Shown: piece after piece, positions 1 through 6,321 of the stretch
Layout of the letters: every line of letters begins with the position of its first letter
How positions within the stretch are numbered: the first letter of the stretch is position 1
Assembly: GCA_009784745.1 (NCBI GenBank)
Contig: WQXR01000024.1
Span: 1-15,561, forward strand
Length of the DNA stretch: 15,561 nt
Direction: 5' to 3'
DNA from: Methanomassiliicoccaceae archaeon
GTDB taxonomy: Archaea > Thermoplasmatota > Thermoplasmata > Methanomassiliicoccales > Methanomethylophilaceae
The notes under the pieces: model-generated
Seen by the model: the letters and a program-made list of their open reading frames with translations, nothing else
What the model was told of the DNA's origin: nothing
The model's database searches: none
Program-made: the position numbers and the translations under genes

Positions 1-174
1 ACGTTAACTTTAGGCGCATACAACGCGTCCGATGATGTTGTCGAAATCCCGATAAAAGAACGTTTCTGCCAGATGGTCTTTGAGACGTTGCATTCAACAG
101 CCGCCAAGGACTACAGCGAAAGAAGCGGGAACTATCAGGGGCAGACAGGTGTTACGTTAGCACCGAAGAAATGA
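1..174 (+). CDS. 3' end of an unrecognised protein (partial)
   Basis: The first forward frame is open from the window edge to a TGA at 172-174, giving 57 residues that end in TLAPKK. The start lies outside the window. I do not recognise the family. The visible tail is soluble-looking, with a charged region (IPIKERFC) and a glycine/glutamine-rich end (SGNYQGQTGV), and has no membrane segment or metal motif. It points the same way as the toxin-antitoxin pair that follows, but a separate promoter-like region lies between them, so co-transcription is not implied. The short length leaves some chance that the frame is open by accident. Confidence 0.5.
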   Translation, partial: TLTLGAYNASDDVVEIPIKERFCQMVFETLHSTAAKDYSERSGNYQGQTGVTLAPKK

Positions 175-203
175 ACTGCATGAATATATCGTGCGGTCGA
201 GAG

Positions 204-226
204 TGCTTGCAAGCAAAGTTATATTA
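204..226 (+). promoter_or_regulatory. Toxin-antitoxin operon promoter with palindromic operator candidate
   Basis: A perfect 12-bp palindrome, TGCTTGCAAGCA (204-215), lies 3 bp before a TATA-like TTATATTA (219-226). Transcription from that box would start near 248 and leave a leader of about 37 nt that carries a GGTGA ribosome site at 273-277, 7 nt before the ATG at 285. A palindrome against the TATA box is where an autorepressing antitoxin would block the basal factors; that role is inference. A second AT-rich stretch near 244-252 is an alternative TATA box. Confidence 0.45.
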
Positions 227-284
227 CATGTAGTCAATACTCTGAAATATAACAAGGCGCAGTGAACGATACGGTGAATAAAAA

Positions 285-470
285 ATGGCAACAAGTTCAT
301 TTTACGAGAATCTCGTCATAGAGACAGAAGAACAGTGTCAAGCCCTCCTCAGGGCTTTCGAAGAAGCAGAGAACAAAGTGGAAAAGCGAACGGATCCGAC
401 AAGTGATGAACTGATCGAAAGAGGCAGGAAATTACTCAAGGAGGGGTTCCTTGACCACCTTCTCTTATGA
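285..470 (+). CDS. Small antitoxin of a GNAT-type toxin-antitoxin pair
   Basis: This 61-residue protein begins MATSSF, continues with an acidic helical stretch (roughly residues 12-33) and ends with a basic helix around ERGRKLLKEGF. The MATSSF opening and later 'ERG..LL' helix match, from memory, short antitoxins encoded before GNAT toxins in Firmicutes and archaea. In such pairs the antitoxin binds and neutralises the acetyltransferase and often represses its own promoter. The ATG has a GGTGA ribosome site at 273-277. The last 20 nt overlap the next gene and contain that gene's ribosome-binding site, so the tail (about residues 52-61) is partly fixed by this overlap. I see no classical ribbon-helix-helix motif. 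The role is supported mainly by context. Confidence 0.6.
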   Translation: MATSSFYENLVIETEEQCQALLRAFEEAENKVEKRTDPTSDELIERGRKLLKEGFLDHLLL

Positions 471-1008
471 AGTGATATCTCTTCGAGACATCCTCTCCGA
501 ATCGCCGGAAGGATCCGTTTCTGATATGCTGTCCAAGTTTTCCTGCGAGAGGGACAAAGATGTAGAATCGTTCCTCAAAGAGAAAGCAATAGTGCAGGAA
601 AAGAAACATATCTCCAGAACATACTTGATATTCACAACCGGATCCTGCACTGAACTTTTGGCGTACTTCACAATTGCCGTGAGCACCATGGATGTAACGG
701 GGATAGTGTGCAGCAAAGAGATGCAGAAGAAGATGAATATCAACAGAGGTCTTGCTCAATCATATCTGTTAGGCCAGTTGGGTAAATGTGACGGCAGCCC
801 AAAAGGGCTGGGAAAGTTCGCAGTGGAACAAGCGACCGACCGAATAATCGCGGCGAACCTGAATGTCGGTTGCCGCGTGATAAGAGTGGATTGTAAACAG
901 TCGCTTGTGAAGTATTACGAAGGAATAGGATTCATGTTCGCAAGGCACAATTATAATGATGATCTTGTTCAGATGGTTCGTATCATAGGTACACAGACGG
1001 CTTCCTGA
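451..1008 (+). CDS. GNAT-family acetyltransferase, probable toxin
   Basis: A 185-residue protein of the GCN5-related N-acetyltransferase fold. The early segment (DVESFLKEKAIVQEKKHISRTYL, residues about 37-60) is typical of GNAT toxins. Motif A with the acetyl-CoA loop is about 105-132 (GQLGK...GLGKF), and the C-terminal YYEGIGF (155-161) carries the tyrosine usual in this fold. Known GNAT toxins acetylate the amino acid on charged tRNAs and stop translation; the target here is unknown. The TTG start at 451 is chosen because a strong ribosome site, AAGGAGGGG (438-446), lies 4 nt before it; no ATG fits the conserved N-terminus. It overlaps the antitoxin by 20 nt, so translation is probably coupled. 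An ordinary metabolic GNAT enzyme is the alternative. Confidence 0.7.
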   Translation: MTTFSYEVISLRDILSESPEGSVSDMLSKFSCERDKDVESFLKEKAIVQEKKHISRTYLIFTTGSCTELLAYFTIAVSTMDVTGIVCSKEMQKKMNINRGLAQSYLLGQLGKCDGSPKGLGKFAVEQATDRIIAANLNVGCRVIRVDCKQSLVKYYEGIGFMFARHNYNDDLVQMVRIIGTQTAS

Positions 1009-1012
1009 TCTC

Positions 1013-1033
1013 CGCCCTTTGAGGCGATCTTTT
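1013..1033 (+). terminator. Weak hairpin plus T-rich stretch after the GNAT gene
   Basis: A short inverted repeat CGCC (1013-1016) / GGCG (1023-1026) is followed by ATCTTTT, 4 nt after the GNAT stop codon and before the end of the convergent trm5 gene. The stem is only 4 bp, so this is a tentative forward-strand terminator. Confidence 0.25.
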
Positions 1034-1043
1034 GCTGCCTCTT

Positions 1044-2048
1044 TCATTCCTTCACGATATCGAGAACATAAACGCTCATGGTCGGCGAATATGTTTTCAG
1101 TTCGGCCATGCGCTGAATGTGTATATTATGACCTTTTTCCTTCATTTCAGCGACGAGCTTTGATGCCGTTTCATCGGATGAACTGCGTTCCATTATCTTA
1201 TGCAGATGCACCGTTCCGCCGTTCCTGAGGTTTGATAGTGCATCGGAAAGGAACATTTCCGATGTTTGTGGAAGATTCATTATTATCCTGTCCGCAGACC
1301 GCAATCCTTTGATGATCTTACCTGAATCGCCGCACATCGGAATTATGTTACTGGCTCTGTTAAGTTTTATGTTACGTTGCATCATATCGAACGCATCTTT
1401 GTTCAGGTCGACCGAATATATCACGGAAGGTTTGGAATGCTTCGCGATTACCAGCGGAAATGGTGCTACACCGGCGAACATATCTATTACTATTTCATTA
1501 TCCTTTACCAAGGACGCTATCCGCATCCGTTCCGTTGAAAGGCGCGGATTGAAGTACGCTTTTGAAGGATCGACCATCATCGTAACACCGAATTCCTTGT
1601 GTTCCGTTTCCGACGATCCGGAGCCGGCGATCATTCTTATCTCTCTCACGCGAAGTTCGCCTTTTACGCCGAGATCGATCATTACCGCTCGGAGCGACGA
1701 CTGTGTTCTGAGCAAAGCGTCGCCTATTGATGATGCGTACAGTATCAACTCATCAGGGAACCTTACAATCGCAATATCCCCTATTACGTCGTATGAATTT
1801 GGAAGGAGATGTTTCAGATCATCCGGAATGTTGACGATATTTCTGTAATCCGTTTCCCTTTGTTCCGTCGGTTCGAGATCTGCATCTATCACATCATATC
1901 CGTCGAATTCGTCCGTTAATACGGGAATAAGTATGCTGTCATCATCCGTCCTTATCTTGCCGGCAGTGTTCAGAAGTCCCGATGAGATCAGATGTTTTCT
2001 TATCTCTTCTCCGGAATGTTTCGGAACTCTGATGCATTTCATGCTCAT
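1044..2048 (-). CDS. trm5: tRNA (guanine-37-N1)-methyltransferase Trm5
   Basis: This enzyme uses S-adenosylmethionine to make m1G at position 37, next to the anticodon, which prevents frameshifting. The 334 residues match the archaeal Trm5 plan. The small N-terminal domain begins CIRVPK and ends about residue 45. The middle RNA-binding region contains IAGSGSSETEHKEFG (140-154). The Rossmann methyltransferase domain starts with FNPRLSTER (166-174), then the SAM-binding DMFAGVAPFP (189-198), acidic DLNKDAF (214-220) and NLP (258-260). Two methionines open the frame (codons 1 and 3). A TATA-like box at 2063-2070 would place a leaderless start close to codon 3 (ATG at 2040-2042), so the protein may be two residues shorter. 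It diverges from dphB and converges on the GNAT gene. Confidence 0.93.
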   Translation of the reverse strand: MSMKCIRVPKHSGEEIRKHLISSGLLNTAGKIRTDDDSILIPVLTDEFDGYDVIDADLEPTEQRETDYRNIVNIPDDLKHLLPNSYDVIGDIAIVRFPDELILYASSIGDALLRTQSSLRAVMIDLGVKGELRVREIRMIAGSGSSETEHKEFGVTMMVDPSKAYFNPRLSTERMRIASLVKDNEIVIDMFAGVAPFPLVIAKHSKPSVIYSVDLNKDAFDMMQRNIKLNRASNIIPMCGDSGKIIKGLRSADRIIMNLPQTSEMFLSDALSNLRNGGTVHLHKIMERSSSDETASKLVAEMKEKGHNIHIQRMAELKTYSPTMSVYVLDIVKE

Positions 2049-2062
2049 TTATCGTATCGGTG

Positions 2063-2070
2063 TATATTAA
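2063..2070 (-). promoter_or_regulatory. trm5 TATA-like box
   Basis: On the minus strand TTAATATA lies about 25 nt before the second in-frame ATG of trm5 (2040-2042), and no ribosome-binding sequence precedes either ATG. That spacing fits a leaderless mRNA starting at codon 3. The box lies in the 79-nt gap shared with dphB. Confidence 0.35.
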
Positions 2071-2098
2071 CAGTTACCTGCTGCTGCGCGTGCAAATG

Positions 2099-2106
2099 AT
2101 TTAAAC
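2099..2106 (+). promoter_or_regulatory. dphB TATA-like box
   Basis: ATTTAAAC is centred about 26 nt before the ATG at 2128. It predicts a leaderless transcript beginning at that codon and argues against the in-frame TTG at 2110, which would lie upstream of transcription. TGTATATTAA at 2061-2070 is an alternative box giving a leader of about 35 nt. Confidence 0.35.
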
Positions 2107-2127
2107 AAGTTGTTCCATGGACATTCA

Positions 2128-2925
2128 ATGGGAGAACTTATCTTCGCGGGTCTCGGATTAAGCGGTATTGACGGAATGACCGTCAAAGCATTGAATGCGC
2201 TGAAAGAATGCGATGTCATATTCGCAGAATTCTATACGTCAACACTGATAGGTGCGGAAACAGATGAACTTGAGAATGTTCTCGGAAAAAAGATAAAGAT
2301 ACTTGGCCGCTCACAGGTGGAAGAAAGTGACGTTATCATAGAAAGTGCAAAAAGATGCAGAACGGGTTTCGTCACAGCCGGCGATGCCATGGCCGCGACG
2401 ACGCATGTGGACCTTTTGATACAGGCCGCAGAGGAGAATATTTCTGTTAAGGTGTTGCACGGAGTTTCTATATTTTCGGCATGTTCATCGTCTTTGGGAT
2501 TGCAGCCGTACAAGTTCGGAAGAACGGTAACGTTACCGTTCATCGAATCCGGATACCAGCCGCGTTCTCCGTACGATAATCTCGTCGTAAATAAGAAAGA
2601 AGGATTGCATTCCATGATATTGCTGGATATCCGTGCTGATGAATCACGTTACATGAGTGCGCATCAGGCACTGGAGTGGTTAATTGAAGGGGAGAACAAA
2701 TGGAAATGCAACCTTATTTCGGATGATACGCTCATATGCGTCGCATCAAAGATAGGATCGAATGATGAAAAGGTGTTCGCCGGATATCCGAACGATCTTT
2801 TGAAAAAGGATCTGGGAGAACCGTTACACACACTGGTCATCCCAGGCAAACTTCATTTCATGGAATCATATGCTCTCGTTCACCTTGCCGGTGCGCCGCA
2901 TTCGATCATCGAGGAAGAAGATTGA
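2128..2925 (+). CDS. dphB: Diphthine synthase DphB
   Basis: DphB methylates the modified histidine of elongation factor 2 with S-adenosylmethionine, the second step of diphthamide synthesis in archaea. From the ATG at 2128 the protein is 265 residues, the usual family length, and opens with GELIFAGLGLSG, the glycine-rich first strand of the tetrapyrrole-methylase (SAM-dependent class III) fold. Further family signatures are FAEFYTS, the second glycine/alkaline segment VTAGDAMAATTH, VLHGVSIFSA, and the late SLGLQPYKFGRTVTLP. An in-frame TTG at 2110 would add six residues that do not fit the family. It stands alone on this strand, divergent from trm5 and convergent with the DRTGG gene, with only 19 nt between the two stop codons. 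Confidence 0.95.
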   Translation: MGELIFAGLGLSGIDGMTVKALNALKECDVIFAEFYTSTLIGAETDELENVLGKKIKILGRSQVEESDVIIESAKRCRTGFVTAGDAMAATTHVDLLIQAAEENISVKVLHGVSIFSACSSSLGLQPYKFGRTVTLPFIESGYQPRSPYDNLVVNKKEGLHSMILLDIRADESRYMSAHQALEWLIEGENKWKCNLISDDTLICVASKIGSNDEKVFAGYPNDLLKKDLGEPLHTLVIPGKLHFMESYALVHLAGAPHSIIEEED

Positions 2926-2947
2926 TATTGTTTTCAAAAGAATATCA
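2923..2947. terminator. Bidirectional terminator palindrome spanning both stop codons
   Basis: The 25 nt from the TGA of dphB (2923-2925) to the opposite-strand TGA of the convergent gene (2945-2947) form a near-perfect palindrome. Its arms are TGATATT and AATATCA, with TTTT-C-AAAA at the centre; the only mismatches are one symmetric G/G pair (2930/2940) and the central base. Each strand meets a TTTT run directly after its stop codon. Archaeal termination relies on T-runs, so this can serve both genes. Confidence 0.55.
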
Positions 2948-3943
2948 TCTGCTCCATAATGCATTCATATCGATACCGGAATGCACCACCTTTCTGATCA
3001 GTTCTATCTTTTCCTTGTCCTTGGGATCCACGTGTGCGATCAGATGTTCTATCACTTCGGTAACGCGTATCGTGTCTTCCTTGGTCATTAACACCGGAAC
3101 GCCCATCTCATCGGCCCTCGAAAGTACGGCATGAGAAGGTCTCAGACCTCCGGTGACGATGATGCATGACGTGTCCGTCGACAATGCCGCCAACAATATC
3201 TCTGTTCTGTCGCCGCCGGTTATCAGCGCTTTTCTCTTTGTCCGGCGCATATAACCTATCGCGGATTGGATGCTCATCGCGCCTACGAGCATCGTTTCCA
3301 CGACGTTATCAACTCCGGATCCGCCTGCGATCACTTTTGCATCCATCTTCTCGGACATCTCCGAAACTCTGAACGTCCTCAGTTCATGTATCGTCGGAAT
3401 TTCACCTAATACCTTTACTCCGCGATCCTCCAGCAGTTTGCGTTCCGGACTGTTCTCCGATCTGTTGAGTATCACTCCCAAGAAACTTACTCCTCTGCGT
3501 TCGCACAGGTCCCTTATCACAAACACTGTGTCTATCGATTGCGGTACGGTCGTTGATACGAGTACCATCGGTGCATTGAGCGCTTTTGCGATATCTGTAT
3601 GAGCGATACCGCTGGCATATCCGTTAGCGGGTTCTCTGCTGCCCTCGATTATCATGAAATCCTTACCCTTTGACAATCCGTTGTATCCTGCGACGATGTC
3701 ACTCATCTTCGGCGGATCGAAAAGATCGTAGACAAACGGCGATATCTTTTCTCCGTGTTCTATTTTCAATACCTCGCTCATCATCAGTGCGTCCTGATCA
3801 AGTAGTTCGTCATTCACTTTGACGAGACTCTCGCGGAACGGTTTGTAGAACCCTACCTTTCCCGGATAATTCAGTCCTAGTCCTAATGATAACACTGATT
3901 TACCGGATCTCATACCCACCGATGCCAGATAGACCTTCTCCAT
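2945..3943 (-). CDS. P-loop/DRTGG-domain protein related to the phosphotransacetylase N-terminus
   Basis: A 332-residue protein with a BioD-like P-loop NTPase domain (SVGMRSGKS near residues 7-15) followed by a DRTGG-type domain. The second domain shows as ITGGDRTEI, then TGGLRPSHAVLSRA and VTKEDT-like text. This pair of domains forms the N-terminal regulatory part of many bacterial phosphotransacetylases. Here no phosphotransacetylase catalytic domain follows, so the protein probably senses a nucleotide or metabolite and does not make acetyl phosphate. The ATG at 3941-3943 is chosen because GGTGAGG lies just before it and the P-loop strand begins at once; an upstream extension of 13 codons would lie mostly inside acd. 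It starts 5 nt after the acd stop codon, so the two form an operon, and control of Acd activity is the likely job (inference). Confidence 0.8.
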   Translation of the reverse strand: MEKVYLASVGMRSGKSVLSLGLGLNYPGKVGFYKPFRESLVKVNDELLDQDALMMSEVLKIEHGEKISPFVYDLFDPPKMSDIVAGYNGLSKGKDFMIIEGSREPANGYASGIAHTDIAKALNAPMVLVSTTVPQSIDTVFVIRDLCERRGVSFLGVILNRSENSPERKLLEDRGVKVLGEIPTIHELRTFRVSEMSEKMDAKVIAGGSGVDNVVETMLVGAMSIQSAIGYMRRTKRKALITGGDRTEILLAALSTDTSCIIVTGGLRPSHAVLSRADEMGVPVLMTKEDTIRVTEVIEHLIAHVDPKDKEKIELIRKVVHSGIDMNALWSR

Positions 3944-3948
3944 TTTCC

Positions 3949-6024
3949 TCACCTCACTGTTGTCAGGGCATCCACTGCCCAACTGCCTTCATTCCCTACC
4001 ATCACCGGATTTATCTCCAGTTCGTATATCTCCGGATTTTCCATAGCGATCTTCATCATCCTTTTCATGATATCCTTCATTGATCCTATGTCCGCAGGCG
4101 GCCTTCCTCTCGCTCCCGACAGCATACGGTATGCCTTTGTTGACATAACTATTTTGTCCATGTCATCCTCTGACATCGGGATCAGCGATCTTGAGATCTC
4201 GCCCATGATCTCAACATATATCCCTCCCAACCCGAATGCCAATACCGGACCGAATTGATCGTCGCGGATCATTGATAATATTACCTCTCTGCCTTTCGCC
4301 ATCTTCTGTACGGAAACACCGTCTATCCTTGCTTCCGGAACGGCCTTTCTGCATCTGCTGATCAGTAACTCAAACGCTTCTTTTACGCCTTTTGCGTCGT
4401 TTATGTTGAGTATCACGCCTCCGATGTCCGTTTTGTGCATTATATCAGGCGATAATATCTTCATAACTACCGGATATCCTATCTTCTCAGCGGCCTTGAC
4501 GGCTTCGCGTGAACTTTTCACGGATAATTCCGGAGGCACCGGAATGCCGTATGATGAAAGTATCGACTTTCCTTCCTCTTCCGATAACGACGACCTGTTC
4601 TCTTTCTTCAGAATTTCCAGCAGTTCTATTACCTTGTGCCTTCCGGACATCTCCGGCAATATCATCGGTTCCTGCGGTCTGCGTTCTCTGAACGCCATTC
4701 TCAGGTATGAGAGCGCACGCACCGCCCTGTCAGGTGACGGATATGAAGGAACATTGTTCTTTCTCAATATCGATAATGCTTTTTCGCATTCCCTTCCGCC
4801 GGCGAATGATACCGTCACCGGTTTGTCAGATCGTCCTTTCACGTCAGAAACTGCGTCGGCCATTGAATTCAGGTCTGTCGCGTCCAGCGGTGACGACAGT
4901 ACGACAATACCGCCGATACATTCATCCTCTGTCACCGTTTCCAATGCTTTCACTATCATCTCGTTCGTTGCGTCTCCCCGCACATCCACCGGATTATGCG
5001 TGCTTGCTGCCGTCGGTATCAAATTCCTTATCTTATCCTCCGTTCCAGGCGATAACGATGCCAATGACAATCCGTAATTGTCAGAACATGCATCAGCGGC
5101 CATAACGCCGAGACCGCCGGCGTTCGTCACTACGGCAACTCCTTCCTTTGTCATCTGTCTTGATGATGAGATCACGGAAAGCGCATCGAACATCGCATCC
5201 AGATCATTCACGCGGATGATGTTCATACGATCGAGAACGGTATCATAAACCGCGTCTGAACCGGATAACGCACCGGTATGAGATGATGCTGCCATGGAAC
5301 CCGCGGAAGATCTTCCGGATTTTAACATTACTATAGGTTTCTTTGTCCTTGAAACGGAATCTATGAATCTTCTGCCGTCCGAAATTCCTTCTGAATATAT
5401 TCCGATGACCGTTGTCTCATCATCACTTCCGAAATATTCAACGGCATCCGCTTCGTCCATGTTCATTTTATTTCCGAGAGAGACGAATTTTGAGATACCG
5501 TTATTCGTCAGTAGGGACCAATCCAGCATTGTCGCCCCTACTGCGCCTGACTGCGAACACAATGATATTCCGCCGACCGGAGGAAATAATGACGAAAATG
5601 TCATATTCAATCCCGTATGAGTGTTCATCAGTCCGAAACAATTCGGGCCGACGACCTTTATTCCGTACCTTTCCGAAATTTCCTTCAGTCTGTTCTCCAG
5701 TTCCCGTCCTTCGGAACTTTCCTCCTTGAATCCGGCCGTTATTATGACGACCGATCTCACACCTTTCTTCCCAAGTTTTTCCATCTCCTTTACGGCGATG
5801 TCCGAACGAACCGCGATAACTGCGAGTTCAGGTATCCCGTCAATATCTTCTACCGACGTTCTGACGACATGCCCGCATATCGTTCCGCCGTTGACGTTCA
5901 CCGGAAATATCTTTCCCTTGTAACCGGAGTTGATGATGTTCCGTATCACCATTCCTCCTACTTTCTTCGGATCGGGCGATGCGCCTATGACGGCTATCGA
6001 GGACGGATCGAAGAACGCTCTCAT
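3949..6024 (-). CDS. acd: ADP-forming acetyl/acyl-CoA synthetase, fused alpha-beta chain
   Basis: The enzyme interconverts acetyl- or another acyl-CoA, ADP and phosphate with the free acid, CoA and ATP. The 691 residues carry all domains in one chain: a CoA-binding Rossmann domain (1 to about 130, GASPDPKKVGG at 14-24), succinyl-CoA-ligase-like domains (about 145-450), and a C-terminal ATP-grasp domain (about 470-691, with DIMHKTDIGGVILN). The histidine that is phosphorylated during catalysis is H249 in SSHTGALSGSD. ATG at 6022-6024 is the first codon of the family N-terminus (MRAFFDPSSIAVIGA). A TATA box 28 nt upstream predicts a leaderless mRNA, and repeats lie before it. Direction in vivo (ATP synthesis from acetyl-CoA or acetate activation) and the acid used cannot be read from sequence. 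Confidence 0.93.
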   Translation of the reverse strand: MRAFFDPSSIAVIGASPDPKKVGGMVIRNIINSGYKGKIFPVNVNGGTICGHVVRTSVEDIDGIPELAVIAVRSDIAVKEMEKLGKKGVRSVVIITAGFKEESSEGRELENRLKEISERYGIKVVGPNCFGLMNTHTGLNMTFSSLFPPVGGISLCSQSGAVGATMLDWSLLTNNGISKFVSLGNKMNMDEADAVEYFGSDDETTVIGIYSEGISDGRRFIDSVSRTKKPIVMLKSGRSSAGSMAASSHTGALSGSDAVYDTVLDRMNIIRVNDLDAMFDALSVISSSRQMTKEGVAVVTNAGGLGVMAADACSDNYGLSLASLSPGTEDKIRNLIPTAASTHNPVDVRGDATNEMIVKALETVTEDECIGGIVVLSSPLDATDLNSMADAVSDVKGRSDKPVTVSFAGGRECEKALSILRKNNVPSYPSPDRAVRALSYLRMAFRERRPQEPMILPEMSGRHKVIELLEILKKENRSSLSEEEGKSILSSYGIPVPPELSVKSSREAVKAAEKIGYPVVMKILSPDIMHKTDIGGVILNINDAKGVKEAFELLISRCRKAVPEARIDGVSVQKMAKGREVILSMIRDDQFGPVLAFGLGGIYVEIMGEISRSLIPMSEDDMDKIVMSTKAYRMLSGARGRPPADIGSMKDIMKRMMKIAMENPEIYELEINPVMVGNEGSWAVDALTTVR

Positions 6025-6047
6025 AATATCGTGAACGAATAATACGG

Positions 6048-6056
6048 ATTATAATC
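6048..6056 (-). promoter_or_regulatory. acd TATA box
   Basis: On the minus strand GATTATAAT is centred 28 nt before the acd ATG, with an A-rich AAAAGA just upstream that could serve as a TFB element. Transcription would begin at or one or two bases before the start codon. There is no ribosome-binding sequence, consistent with a leaderless mRNA. Confidence 0.6.
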
Positions 6057-6073
6057 TTTTGTTCGCGCCGGAA

Positions 6074-6163
6074 GTACTTTCGGGCACTTTCGGTGATGCG
6101 TTAAGATAAAAACACATTATCTGGCTCATTGAAAATGATCAATAATACGGAGAGTACTTTCGG
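6074..6163 (-). repeat. Phased 10-bp repeats upstream of the acd promoter
   Basis: GTACTTTCGG occurs at 6074-6083 and 6154-6163, and a one-base variant, GCACTTTCGG, at 6084-6093 directly abuts the first copy. Start-to-start distances are 10 and 70 bp, so all three lie on the same face of the helix. A second repeat, AATAATACGGA, occurs at 6038-6048 (between the acd TATA box and start codon) and 6141-6151 (just before the third copy). Their position about 50-140 bp upstream of the acd start suggests binding sites for a regulator; alternatively, a local duplication created the pattern. Confidence 0.5.
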
Positions 6164-6223
6164 TCACCTCCCCTGCTTTTCTTAATATATGCAGCATGCG
6201 TTGGAAGTTATGAAGACATGAAG

Positions 6224-6300
6224 ATGCAACCATCCCTTGCATAACATCCCTTCGGAGGAGAGGAACATCCCATCATCCCATTTTCTCTCTTCTCTCCTCC
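6224..6300 (-). other. Structured 3' region downstream of the Fe-S protein gene
   Basis: In the 297-nt gap between the Fe-S gene and acd I find no credible gene. It holds two inverted repeats: ATGCAA (6224-6229) with TTGCAT (6237-6242), and a perfect 9-bp pair GGAGGAGAG (6254-6262) with CTCTCCTCC (6292-6300) around a 29-nt loop. On the minus strand GGGATG occurs four times, at 6274-6279, 6266-6271, 6245-6250 and 6231-6236. These lie in the likely 3' untranslated region of the Fe-S gene mRNA. No T-run follows the stems on that strand, so they do not look like a standard terminator. Confidence 0.35.
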
Positions 6301-6321
6301 ACTTATTTTCTTCCGGTGAGA

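Noticed and set aside
4403..5077. A 224-codon forward frame inside acd
   Set aside because: It lies opposite a well-conserved ATP-grasp/CoA-ligase coding region; the serine- and isoleucine-rich translation is typical of an antisense shadow.
5617..6042. A 141-codon forward frame across the 5' end of acd
   Set aside because: It is antisense to the conserved CoA-binding domain and would start within it; no promoter or ribosome site supports it.
6181..6242. A forward small RNA from the TATA-like TTAATATA at 6182-6189
   Set aside because: No conserved structure, terminator or reading frame supports it beyond the single AT-rich box.
6231..6279. Four GGG runs on the minus strand as a G-quadruplex
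   Set aside because: The spacings are 5, 18 and 11 nt, too long for a canonical quadruplex; the GGGATG repeat itself is reported separately.
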